A DNA stretch of 64,000 bases. Origin: Acephala macrosclerotiorum. Lineage: Eukaryota; Ascomycota; Leotiomycetes; Helotiales; Mollisiaceae. The notes under the pieces are model-generated. The model worked only from the letters and a program-made list of their open reading frames with translations, had not been told where the DNA came from and did not search any database. Position numbers and translations under genes: made by a program. Numbering within the stretch: the stretch's first letter is position 1; each line of letters starts with the position of its first letter. The stretch covers positions 1-64,000 of the forward strand of contig MU119223.1 of assembly GCA_014904845.1 (NCBI GenBank), written 5' to 3'. Shown piece after piece: positions 46,242 to 57,263 of this stretch.

Positions 46242-47629
46242 CGTGCTTGGTTGGCATCTAAAAGCTCTTGCGATTTGACGATGCCCTATGAATCATAGAA
46301 TTGCGGTATTCTCCAATCCATTGCGTATCTTATTTCTTCTGGTGATTGTGCTCAAAATTTGCTTAGGCCCTTTGTGAAACCCGAGTTCTGGCGACTTGAG
46401 CGCCAAGCATCAAATAGGGGCTACGATAATTAAGCGAGGTACATCAACACTGGTGTCCAGGAATCAGTTTCATGCCTTTCAGAAGTACTCGATGAGTATG
46501 AACTCTACTCTGCATTCGCACCATGGTTTAGCTTTTGCTCCAATTGGCACATGCCTGCCAATATCGGTTCCCTTCAACGGAACTTTGTCATGCCAACTCC
46601 AGCCGAAATGTTTCATCTTCAAAACAAAAACCTAATAAATCCAGCAACTTCAAGCCCGGAACATGTGGGGTCAAAGACTCTCCTGTCTTTTACTATGATT
46701 TTCCAAGTTTCTAGAGATTAAGTGACTTCTAAATATTTTCATTGTCCAGTGCTCTCCGGGACAGTCGAACCTTGCCTTTGAATCACGCCTACCCATTCAA
46801 TCGAAAGCATCTTATCATGGATCTGCTTTCTTTCAGATCCCGGAATCTCAAAAGCGACGAGATAAAGTATCTTATCCACTCTAGGAGACCTCGCATATTC
46901 CTCGACCGACTACCTCAACTTCACCGCGCTTCTGCTTCTTTTTAACCTCGATTCTTGCTCGGCTTTACCTTCGCGAAAACAAAGCTCGGTGTCCGACTTC
47001 GAGAGTTACCTGGACACCTGAGGACTGCTTTATAAGCCCTTAAGCTCGCCGAGACACTGAAAGTATTGCCCACAGAAGATAAGTTGTTCCTTGATCGGCT
47101 ATATCAACATCTTCGCGCTAGCGCTTCTTCTTGACCTCAGCTCTTCAGCCCCACTCTACACCATTGACATGAATCAAACCCGAATCTCGTCCTCGAAAGT
47201 CCACTGCTTTGAGACCTTGGGACTGGCTTTATAAGCTTTCAAGTCTTCTGGGACATTGGCAGCATTTCGCCATTATCTATCCCCTGGCGATCCGCTCGAC
47301 TTCATTGCAACACCCATTACCTGGAACCCTTGAATCTGACTTTATAAGTTACCAAGCTATCTGGAACATTGGAAGGATGGAAACATTTGTTTTCGTGGTC
47401 GATTTCTTCGCGCAGCGCGTTCTCCCTCCTCCCTTGCGATCGACAGCAATAGACGCCAACTCCTCCTCTTCGAAAGCCAATATCTAAGTTCTTGAAGTTT
47501 CTGGGACATTGGAAGGGTTAGCGTCGGAAGACATGATATTCCTTGATCGCTACCACTTCCTCCCAACCTTTGACTTTCGACTCTTCCGCTCAACAACATA
47601 GACGCGTCTTCGATCTTTCCAACTTCGTC
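46242..47629. other. Gene-free stretch with a degenerate tandem array
   Basis: The left 600 bp are unremarkable and AT-rich. From about 46830 to 47590 a decayed tandem repeat fills the space (listed separately). No gene was recognised. Confidence 0.45.
46830..47590. repeat. Degenerate tandem array, roughly 130-190-bp unit
   Basis: The repeated core CTTTATAAGYYTTCAAG followed by CTGGGACATTGG recurs near 47028, 47228, 47340 and, more eroded, 47487. A second shared block, TTCCTTGATCGGCTA...TCTTCGCGC, recurs near 47090, 47400 and 47550, with an earlier partial match near 46895. Spacing is irregular, as expected from internal deletions in an old array. It is non-coding as far as I can see. Confidence 0.65.
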
Positions 47630-48680
47630 ATGGACCCGAAAGTTCCCAGGACAACAGTCAAGGATGATGACATCGGGAGAAATTGTGTGGAGGCATTTAC
47701 ACGGATGTGCATTTTCTTTGGCACACACTTCCCTAAATTGAGATCAGAGTTGAGGCATACTGCTAGTCCTAAATAGGCTTTCCAAGTCATGAAGAAATCC
47801 GTTGTATCTGTTACAGAGAAGCTCGCTACGAGATGAAAATCTGCCAAGAAAATTTTGGACACGAAGAATGAAGAGTTTGCCATTGTCGGACCAACAAAGA
47901 ACAATTGAAGGCAGAGCACGATGAAGAGGTCAAGAAGCTGAACAAGAAGATCGCCACGAAGTACAGATCACTGGCGGAGAAAGGAAAAGTCTTCACTTTG
48001 GCCAGGGAGCCGAACCATAAACATCAAGAAGAGCTCAAGTCTGAGGCCACCAGAGTTAAATTGGAGGCCGAAAACCCGAGACACGAACTGGAAAGGGCTC
48101 GCAAGGAGCTCAGTAAAGTCAAGGAGCAATAGTCGGGAAAGATTCAGAAGCTTTACGCCACAGTAGCCGCTAAGAATGCCAAGCTCACTTCCGAGACGCA
48201 AGCCTATCAAATCCTCAAACTGGATAACGATACTACCCTGGAGGGCCTCTGACTCTGCAGAGAACAAATTGCTGGTCTCCAGCTTTGGCTGGATGCTCAA
48301 AAGGCTTCTACGAAGAGCGTTGAGAACCTCGTCAAGAAAAATGAAGGTCTGCAGAAATCTCTCGCAGTAGCCAAGACGAACCAAAGAATCGAGACAGACA
48401 GAATCAACAGCGCTGTACAGAAAGCAACTGCACCACTGACCGAAAAGGTCAACTGGCTGGAGCAACTGCGGGATGCTGACGCTAAGAAAATCGAGGAATT
48501 GCCACGTTTCAACGAGGCCAAGGCAACCAAGATTGTTGCTCTGGGAAAAAAAACCTCGCTGACAGCGAGGAAGTTCAGGATGCTACTCTGGATCAGCTCG
48601 AGAGGGGAAGAGCCAAGAAGAAGGTGAAGGGTAGGAGCGAGGCTGATTTTGCGGCGTTAGAGAAAGAGTTGGGTGGGTAA
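47630..48680 (+). pseudogene. Broken coiled-coil protein gene
   Basis: From an ATG at 47630 a charged, heptad-like protein text can be followed to a stop at 48680, but not in one frame. There are stops at 47774, 48130 and 48250, and others between 47776 and 47905. An eight-A run near 48546 carries a frame change, after which the text DSEEVQDATLDQLERGRAKKK resumes in another frame. The preserved part has long Lys/Glu/Leu-rich stretches such as ELERARKELSKVKEQ. No introns with good borders would remove all the lesions. The family is unknown. It resembles the neighbouring intact coiled-coil gene only in composition, so common origin is unproven. Confidence 0.6.
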
Positions 48681-49869
48681 AAGCGAGACCCGAGCGACTT
48701 AACGAAATCCTTAACCCTTTCTTAGCTGCTGCTTTTACTGCCGCTGCTGCACGAAAGACTATGTGACGTCAGGCAGAAGGGTCGAGGTGCCGAAAGTCAT
48801 TCACATGAAAGAGTTGATTTATCTTTCCAGCTGAGGGATTCATGTACATCGTTGTTGAATGACTGGACAGTCTTCCCTCTTTTCTATCGAGGAGAGATAG
48901 CACAAGCCAAAAGGGGAGAAGAGAGCAGAGGAAACACTGATGCTGGCAGACATGATGATATCTAGGTTGTCAAAGGTCAACACAGATAGCTAGATGACTA
49001 ACACATTCAATTGATGTCCTCCCCTAACAAGAGTAATTACCTACAGCTAGTGCGAGCTGGTTTTGCAGAACTACAGGTTTACATGCAACACTCGAATCCA
49101 TATTTGCTCATCAACTTGTGCTGTGTCTTCCTCCATGGTCAAGTGCCTTACCGTGCAGCCCATCTATAATGATGCTCTTTCGTTACCATATCGCTACTAT
49201 CACTGCGATCACGTTAGCGTGTATGCCTGATGATTGAAAAACATTGGATGAGAATCTGTTCGACGATGTCCAACTTAAGAACAAACAGAATTATGATTTG
49301 AAAGCAAGGTCCCAAAGATTAGAATCTAAGGTACTAAATGATACCAGGCATCCTTCTGAACCCTACTGGAAGGTACAAGCTTTTAGTGGGCAGGACTGTA
49401 AAGTTGAGATTGATATCATGCTACAGGTGAGTCGACTCTGGTGGACTTAATGCATTGAAGCGTGAGCATTCAAGCATGGAGAGAAAGTAAGTCGAAGCAC
49501 GCTCGCAAGTGAGGTCTACCTATCGCTCCCAAGAGGATCTTGCAACTGGGCCATTAACGCGCCAAATCCAATCTTTAATTCCCAAGAGAAGCGAGTATTC
49601 TGTGGGTTTCATCTTTGGGAAGGTGCGTCTTGATGAACCCTTTCCGCCCGCACCTTCCAAGCGCGTCTCCAACACTTTCCAATCCCACCCAACCTTCCAA
49701 CCCCAACTTGACGTGTGAAATACGCTTCACCAGTTCCTAACCGCACACCAAATCAATTGTCTACCTTCCTCTCGTTCTATTTCCTCTGAGAACAACCTGG
49801 TTACGTATTGCGGAAACCCAGAAACGCACCTGTCTTCATTACACATCAACGAGCAATCGAACACCCAAG
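48681..49869. other. Intergenic, upstream of the coiled-coil gene
   Basis: This 1.2-kb stretch contains one 68-codon frame at 49244-49450 that looks protein-like (KNKQNYDLKARSQRLESK) but begins at a non-ATG codon and matches nothing known. The last 150 bp are CT-rich and promoter-like. Confidence 0.4.
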
Positions 49870-52398
49870 ATGGATTGGGTTTTGATCGAGCAACCCGACT
49901 TCAAAGCCGCGAAGGATCTGAGAGATGCCAGGTTGAGGCGCCAGGGTGCAGTGTTCACACATGACAATCTGAGAAAGCTGGTAGAGTTCAGTCAGAACGA
50001 GGTGAAATTCGACGCGAACTGCAAGGGCGATGTAAAGACAGGTTTCAAGCAATTACTCGACAAAGCAGCTAAGACGGCATCTGCAAAGACCAACTTCGCA
50101 CTCACGGCCAGCGAGGTGGAGATGTGGTATCAATTCTTCGAACGCATCCAGAAATGGAGAGTTGAAGCAGCCAGCGCCTACTTGCATGCTGATGTTGTCG
50201 GCATGTATGTCTTCCCCCCAGGCTCAAAGGCGGCGGAAAATCTCACGGTGAGCGCGGCAATGACTACGGCGGTGTTCACAAGCTGGAAGGCGTTGATATC
50301 CAAGTTCGAAGCACAAGGTCACCTCAGACAGGGAATACATTTGGATTTCTCCGATGTTGCATGTCTCAACGGACTGTTTCTGATGATTGATCGCGAAATG
50401 AAGGCCCCTTTCGACAAAATCAAAGATCCTACCCACCCCCTAGTCACTGCGATCGAAACGATATCTCGTGCAGCCAAGTCAAAGAAACCTGTCAAAGTGT
50501 ACCTTGATTCTGAAGAAGTTTTGAATATTGACAAACTATTAGCTCGACTCAACAAGCCAGAGCCACAGAAACCTTACACCGAAGATGCGAAGGAGCAATC
50601 GGAGCCCAAAGTCTCGAGCGGCAAGAAACAAGATCTACCGTTGATGCCAGCTGCGTTCCCTGCAGACAATGGACAGACTAAGAATAGGCGGTCGCAACCT
50701 TTGGCCCCGAAAGACGATAATAAAGGCGTGAAGGTACCTTCCACGACGACTGCTACTCACGCAAACATTCCACAGAGCACGAAAGATCAACCTCAAACTA
50801 TCGATCCAAAGACCAGGAACGCAACAATTTCTGTTGATGACAAGCTCAAGGCAATGGTGACTAAGTACTTTCCTAGCATTGTACCAAGTGTGCTCAAAGC
50901 CGAACACTCTCTACTAATCACTCGTTGGCTGGTTCCTATTGAGACATCGCTGAAATGCCTTGACGACAAGGCCAACAAATTTCAGGAGGAGGCAGAGAAG
51001 CTCAGGATGATGATGCTAGACATCGAGCATGGGTATGAGGAAGAGCTCGAAGAACAACGAGATGCATATACCGAGCTAGAGGAGGAGACCCAAGAGAAGA
51101 TCACGAAGCTTGAGTCTGAATTGAATGCCGCGAATGTTCAACTGAGCAAGAAGGATTGGATGGACGAGAAGAAATACGGAGACCTGCTCCAATCTGAGAG
51201 GGATCTCTATTTAAAGCTTAAGAAGGAGACGGAGGAGAAGGTGGCCAAGCTTGAGTCTCAATTACAGACTGCAAACGGAAAGGTTGAAAAGGCAAAGACA
51301 AACGTCCTTAAGCGGGAAGGTCAATGGGCAACTAAGCTTCAGACGAGCACTAATGAAGTTGCGATATGGAAGGGCAAGCTCAACGCCGAAATTGCTAGAC
51401 ACGACGTCCTAAAGCTCGACTACGAGGCCACTTTGGAGGAGCTGGCGGGACTCAAGGCTGAGCAGTCGAAAATCGCTGAACGAGATGCCAAGTGTTCTGC
51501 GCTTGAAAATGAGTTGGCAGTTCTCAGGTATGTCCTTTCTTTCAGCTGATTGAAAGCCCTAGGTAGGGGCTTTGTATTCCAAAACCTCACACCTTTATGA
51601 AAAGCACATCAAACTAACACAGAATCCTACAACAGATCAAACAGGACCAATCCTCAAGTCGAGAAGGATAACATAGCCAAAGCTGTTCGGAATGCAACTG
51701 CAGACAAACAAGCCGAGCTCGAACAGATTAAAGCAAGCTTTGCTAAAGTGCAAGCCGAGTTGCAAGATAAACAAACGGCCCTCGTGGAACAGGCTCGGCA
51801 TTTGGAACAATGCGAAGCGAGGTTCAAGGAGGAAGATGCCAAGACACAATCTGATATGGTCAAATTGCAAATTGAGTTGCAAGAGCAGCAGGAGGAACTC
51901 GCCAAGCAAATCCAACGTGCAGACCAATATCAAGGCACTCTCATTGAGAAGCAGGCTGCACTTAACAAGCAGGTTCAACTTTCGGAGCAATTCGAAGCCT
52001 CTGTGAAGGAAAAAGACGCCAAGATTGCAGAGTTACAGGAGAGCCTCGCTACAACGGATGAGTTGCAGATTAAGACAGTAGCCGCGCTCAAGGAAGCACG
52101 CCGCCAGGCGAGCGCAGATCCAACGATCGCCAGAGCTCTTGATGAAGAACGCAGTGAGTTCCCGTGCTTCCTAGTCGCTGTTTTCATATCTCTCAGACTT
52201 GGAAACTTTCCTCATCTGCTTCTAATACATCACGGTGTGGCATGGATGATTCCCCTTTTCCCAAGTCATCTTGGAATAGAAAAATGCTAACTGCCTAACC
52301 TTCTAGTGGCGTGCACACATTTGAAGGATCAAATGACTTCCGCCGCCGGTGCCCTACAAGCATTGGCCTTGCAGTTGAGAACAGAAGTAGGGCTTTGA
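49870..52398 (+). CDS. Large coiled-coil protein of unknown function
   Basis: Three exons, 49870-51527, 51636-52153 and 52307-52398, give 755 aa. Residues 1-215 form a globular-looking helical part (for example EVEMWYQFFERIQKWRVEAASAYLHADVVGMYVFP) without a domain I recognise. Residues 230-320 are a polar Lys/Pro/Thr-rich linker. From about residue 370 to 725 there is an almost uninterrupted coiled coil, including YEEELEEQRDAYTELEEE and a Gln-rich stretch around LQEQQEELAKQIQRADQY. The last exon encodes only 30 codons. Both introns have standard borders (GTATGT to CAACAG, GTGAGT to TTCTAG) and fit the phase. It lies in a repeat- and pseudogene-rich segment, which hints at a lineage-specific gene. 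No signal peptide or membrane segment was seen. Confidence 0.75.
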
Positions 52399-52860
52399 TG
52401 GGGTTGTGTAGTAGGTACTTGCTTTGGAAAGGGAAAAGGAAGCTTCTGCTGAATGCGCGGTGAATCTGCAAGGACTTGCAACAAGGTACAGTGCCGAAAT
52501 TTCAGGTGTTGATGGCTGTAGGAACGTTTGCCGATATGGCCCTCTTATGTCGACTTATAAGCGTTTGCAGTCTTGCTATACTTTGCTGCATTTCGACCGA
52601 GTCTGAGGCGAGCAGAGTGCAGGGCTTAGGCAAGACAACTCACAGAAATGCAATCTGATCTTTTCTCTGCCACAAGGCACCTATGACTGAGATGTACAAG
52701 GTATGCTTTCGTCTGTCAATACCGAATGTCTTGCGGTGTGTCTCTAAGCTCTTTGGCCATGAAAGCTCTGCGGCACAAAAGACAAAGCAACCACGCAAGT
52801 CAAGATACATGGATATCATCTAAATGAACAGCAGAGCAACTTTTGAGACTTCTCTCGGCC
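52399..52860. other. Convergent 3' region
   Basis: This 460-bp interval lies between the coiled-coil gene and ERG19, which converge here. No other feature was seen. Confidence 0.35.
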
Positions 52861-54082
52861 CTACTTTTGCAAAGGCTCACCGTTCTCCGTGATCAGAGAC
52901 TCTTCCGTCCTGATAGGACCCTCACCCACAGAAGTTAAAATCACTCTGCTAACACCGTCCTTTAGGACCTGGACCGCTCTCGCATCCACCTCGCCAATAT
53001 CTTGGACCTTAATTTCCCGACCTTGCCATCCCTCGAGACTGCCTAATGCACCCTTCAACACACCAGCCACAACGTCTGCGTTCTCCTCCTCAAAGTAGAT
53101 GACGGCATTTGGTCCAGCATCGAATGTATATGCAGCAATGATCTTGCCAGCCTTCTTGTTGATGTCCTCGACTACTCGAATAGCTGCTCGACTGACATCG
53201 TTGAGGTAGAAGATTGGTGGATAGGTGTCGAGACATGTGCTGTGGAAGGAATTCGACTCCATCATCGTGACCTTCCCAAATGTCTCGAAATCCTTCTCCT
53301 TGATCGCCTTCTCCATCAGCTCCATATGCTTGGGCACCACAATCTCAGCTCTGCGTTGGAACAGCTCAGATGTAGCAACAGTGATCTGCATGCCAGATGT
53401 ACTGCTAACACCTTTCTTCTCAGCAGACACCACTAGGATCAGAGCTTGCATAGTAGGCCAGTGCGAAGCAGGAGCGACTTCAACAGCAACACTGTCAGAG
53501 CCATCTGCCTTGCTGCCCATCTGCCATGCCACATAGCCACCGAATAAAGATCTGCATGCACTACCACTTCCTTGTCTAGCAATTCTGGAAAGATCCGTTG
53601 GGGAAGATGGAAGCTCGTAGAGGTTTGCAATAGCGCGGACGAGAGCTGCGAATCCAGCTGCAGAAGATGCGAGACCTGCTGCTGTAGGGAAGTTGTTCTC
53701 GGAGACGATTCGGAGAGGGAGAGTTGAAAGCTTTGGTAGCGAGGGATCTGCGGCTTCGAGGGAGGTACGGAGTGCTCGTAGTTCGCGGAAGCAGGCTTGG
53801 GTTCTGGCGCCTGTGACATCTTGGGGAGAGGAGTTTAGCAAGAGGGTGTCTTCACTTCCGAAGGAGGCAGAACATGCTGCTGTTGTGTGTGTGCGGAGGT
53901 CGGCTTGGGATAGGGTGACTGAGACGGAGGAATTGGTTGGGAGATTGAGCTTGGGATCTCGTTTTCCCCAATATCTGGACTTGTCAGTGGGATGTTTGAG
54001 TGCGGGGGAGGGGTTCTGACTTGACAACTGCAATGTTGACTGGGGCAGTCGTGCTTGCTTGGTAGATTTTCTTGTCTGCCAT
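52861..54082 (-). CDS. ERG19: Diphosphomevalonate decarboxylase (Erg19/Mvd1)
   Basis: Two exons, 54082-54021 and 53974-52861, are joined across a 46-bp intron (GTCAGA donor, TCCAG acceptor); the product is 391 aa. It is a cytosolic enzyme that turns mevalonate diphosphate into isopentenyl diphosphate, the last step of the mevalonate route to sterols. The N-terminal [25 protein letters not shown] text runs across the intron. Then come the GHMP-kinase-fold phosphate loop region NFPTAAGLASSAAGFAALV, the family signature GSGSACRSLFGGYVAW and the C-terminal YTFDAGPNAVIY. Length and motifs are complete. The gene is divergent from the haem-lyase gene with 241 bp between starts. Confidence 0.95.
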
Positions 54083-54323
54083 TTTGTAATCCTCTCTTGC
54101 TGTCAAGAGGAAAGAGAACTCCGTGACAGCAACCGAAACTCAACGAACCCCAAAATGTAGAGAGTGCTGTTTTGTTTTGTGGTTTCGAACAACAAATTAG
54201 CAGAGGCAAGGCGGTGTACAAGGGCCCACTTAAACTAGTCCAATCAGAAGACCGACAATCTCAGGGACCAAAATTATTCTGCATGAACCCCAAGGCTTAA
54301 CTCACACACCACTCACTAAAGAT
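54083..54323. promoter_or_regulatory. Divergent promoter, ERG19 / haem lyase
   Basis: This 241-bp interval lies between two divergent housekeeping start codons. It contains a CCAAT-type site near 54239, in the text GTCCAATCAGA. That could serve a haem- or respiration-linked factor such as the HAP complex, but this is inferred from the pentamer only. Confidence 0.4.
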
Positions 54324-55180
54324 ATGATGGCGAAAGACGCAGAAGCTGCCCCAGAAGTATGCCCAGTTGACCATGCTACTCGAGAAGCATGGCTCAAAAA
54401 CAACAAATCTAGGCCAGCTGTTTTCCCAGGCGCAACCCAAGAAGCCGCTCAAGCAAGTCAAGGAAACAGCTGCGATTCCAGCACGATTGATCAGACAGCC
54501 CCGCCTGCGAAAGGCTTCTTCTCGAGATTCACAACTTCGCCAGTTCCATCGGATACGCCAAAGACATTGGCACTAGACCGGGAAATTTCCTCGATCCCAA
54601 GAGCGTCTCCGGTAAATAATGATGAGGGAGCCAAGCCAGCCAACGGCGAGAAGGAAAGTGGTGTTAGCACGAGTGGGAATTGGATCTACCCTTCAGAAAA
54701 GATGTTCTTTGAGGCAATGAAGAGGAAGGGATATAGTAGTGAAGCGAAGGACATGAAGACTATTGTGCCGATTCACAATGCCGTGAATGAGAGAGCTTGG
54801 AAGGAGATCAAAGAATGGGAACGGCCTTGGGGAAGTGAAGAGAAGTATGTTCTTCGGACTCATTCCAAACGTTACCTCGGGAATCAAAAGCTAACAAATG
54901 TATCAGATGTGGTGGACCCAAACTTCATTCCTTCCTCGGACTTTCCACAACACTTAGTCCCAAAGCGAGGTTCAATACGTTGCTAGGGTATACTCGTCCT
55001 TTCGATAGGCACGACTGGGTTGTGGATAGATGTGGAACGAGAATAGAATACATCATTGACTTCTATGCTGGAAAGGATGAAGGAAAGGGCAAACTGAACT
55101 TCTTCCTGGATGTAAGACCTAAGTTGAATACCTGGGAGGGATGGAAGATGAGAGGCGCTAAAATTATTGGCCTTGTATGA
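54324..55180 (+). CDS. Holocytochrome-c-type synthase (haem lyase), probably cytochrome c1 type
   Basis: Two exons, 54324-54844 and 54907-55180, are joined across a 62-bp intron (GTATGT donor, ATCAG acceptor); the product is 264 aa. The enzyme attaches haem covalently to apocytochrome in the mitochondrial intermembrane space. The N-terminal haem-regulatory CPV motif is at residues 13-15. The sequence [10 protein letters not shown] has His 151 and Glu 156, spaced like the haem-ligand His and its Glu in human HCCS. The intron joins EEKCGGPKL, and the C-terminal block [15 protein letters not shown] is diagnostic. The single CPV in a [12 protein letters not shown] context made me favour the cytochrome c1 enzyme (Cyt2) over Cyc3, but this is not certain. 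A second ATG directly follows the first. Confidence 0.85.
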
Positions 55181-55419
55181 TTGTATAATGGGAGGAATTG
55201 GCGTTAGTAGGATTTGGATTTGGGGAACATCTCAGCTTTGACGGAATTGCATGTGGATGGTGTCATTGTGTAATTGTATCCTGTATGATATGCAGTGTAT
55301 ATGGAAGACTTCAGCAGACGAGGACTTGTCTTCTCACTGTCAGTCTACAGGACTATTACCATTCCTACGTATGGCTCTGTGTCTTAGAGTTTTGTGGTCC
55401 TACTGGACTTGATACTATC

Positions 55420-57263
55420 CTAATATCTGGATCTGGGTCCTGTAGTGGGTTCTGGCCTTTTGATCCTTGTTCCCGAATGTGTCTCTAGAGCAGATGTTTC
55501 CAAGTCCCAGCCTATTTTCTCTAGGTGCTTTAGAATGTCGACAGAAGCTACAGTGACTTCATTCAAAGTTCGTCCCAGAGCATCTAGAACTGTCTCGTCC
55601 TTTTTCCTGCCATGTTTTGCATAATATAGAGCAAACATCCCTGTTGGAGATTGTCGGTTAGTAAAGCACTTTCACACTGTTCAAGAGTACGCGATGGCAT
55701 ATCGCAGCGACATCAGAGGGGAATTTGTGGGCAACCAACACATGAATGACTCTATAGATAGCATCGAAGGGGAAATCGCTTTCTAAAAAAAAAAAAAAAA
55801 AAAAAATAAGACTTACAGGCATGAAGCTCAGACGCAGGTTCCACACCATCTTCTAGTACTATCAGAAACGTCTTGCTTGACTCATCGTACCAGATGACAT
55901 AGTTAACCCCGTCGAAGATTTTCAACAGCCGTTCAAAGTCCCCAGTGTTTCCATAACTGCCCGTTACACGATTTCTGTCACTGAAGCTTTTCAACAAAGT
56001 CCGAAGGTCAACTCCAATTCTGCAGTATCCAAGAACTTTACCACCCCATCGTAGCACTCCATCTCTCTCAAAGACTCGCTCTTGGAGTCGTACCTCATTG
56101 GGAGTTGGTCCCTTCCTCTTCTCAAGAGCTATTCTTCTTTCGGTACTAGTATTTCCGAATTTCTCAACCTCATCTAGACCAACTGAAAATGCGAGATTCG
56201 CTCGTTGTCTGTTGAGAGTTCGCATACATACCGCACGAACTGCAAGATAGTTCGTGCCTAGATGTATAGCCAACAAGAAGATCATCGCTGTCCATGTAGC
56301 CCATTTCGATGAGATGTGAGAGACGACAACACTCCCAGCTAGCATGCCCATTAGGGAGATGATAGTCTCTTGACTCGAGTCTTTCTGCTTCACTTTAGCA
56401 TCTCCTCGTCAAGTTCAGGACAAGCACATACAGCATTCAACTCCCCGAGATTACCCTGGGTAGCAAAATGAGCACTCAACGATGCTTTCGAGCTCCCAGC
56501 TGCAACGCCACATAACGATCGAAGCACACTCGACAGACTCAACAATGCAACTCTCGATGCCTTCGGCAAAGCAGGAGACAAGCAATCAAGTATCATGGCG
56601 GCATCATTGAATATATCAGCTGCTAGTCGATACATTTTGCATTCCGGCTCGAGAGAAGTGCCGAGTCTATGAGCGAAGAGAATCGTGGCAATTCGTCCCA
56701 TGCTTTCTTGCAGAACGGAGAGCAGGAGTGCAGCGGTTGGAGATGCACCTGAGTCTCCGACACCAATTCCTGCGACTTTGATAAATGATGTAACTAAAAC
56801 TGGATATTCATAGAATTACCTTCAAGTACCGCTCTAGATGATAGCATTCCCGCAATAGAGCTTGAGAAGGCTTGCAACGAGTCCTATTCTTCTCAGCTCA
56901 AGGCTGGACGACCGCTCAGTCTCAAGAATTCTCACATAAATTTGATATCTATGGTAACTTTAGCCAAATTAATGGAATCAGAATAAATTCTACTCACTCT
57001 AGATAATCACTTGTTACGCTGTGCGGGTAGCCTGCGGGGAGAAAGGCGTTCAAGATACTTTTCGCATAGCTATTCGAGTATTGAGGAACCTGCGCTCATG
57101 TTAACCCAAGATGTTGAAAAATGTGTTAATAGTCCCTTACAACGACATCAATCCTGCTTCCATTCTCGACGGAGCTACTTGTGATATAGGTTGCCACAAG
57201 GTTGCTTGCTTGGTCTATTTCTGTGATCTCGATAGGAGCATCCACAAGAGGCTTCTGAGCCAT
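55420..57263 (-). CDS. RUS (DUF647, root-UVB-sensitive) family protein; 3' end unresolved
   Basis: Firm exons are 57263-57141, 57089-56998, 56948-56936 (a 13-bp microexon), 56883-56820, 56769-56432 and 56384-55817. They encode AGYPHSVTSDYLEYQIYDSLQ across the microexon, MLSSRAVLEGIGVGD, GRIATILFAHRLGTSLEPE and AALLSLSSVLRSLCGVAAG-like text. RUS proteins are membrane-associated and widespread in eukaryotes; their fungal function is unknown. Family-like text resumes downstream in FDAIYRVIHVLVAHKF and near 55640-55420 (VDILKHLEKIGWDLETSALE). I could not join these in frame across the GTAAGT...poly(T)...AG segment, because the obvious acceptor creates a stop. Either splicing is unusual, the protein is truncated near residue 410, or the gene is damaged. 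Confidence 0.65.
55784..55806. repeat. Poly(A) tract (poly(T) in RUS gene sense)
   Basis: A run of about 22 A lies on the plus strand, so about 22 T in the sense of the RUS gene, directly between a GTAAGT donor and a TAG acceptor. The resulting intron would be under 40 bp with no branch-site motif. Length variation here would not change the coding phase if it is intronic. Confidence 0.8.

Noticed and set aside
49244..49450. 68-codon frame upstream of the coiled-coil gene
   Set aside because: Begins with a non-ATG codon, has no convincing splice partners and no homologue that I recognise.
55784..55806. Poly(A) tract as evidence of a retrotransposon insertion
   Set aside because: It sits exactly between splice-site-like signals of the RUS gene and has no element body or target-site duplication beside it.
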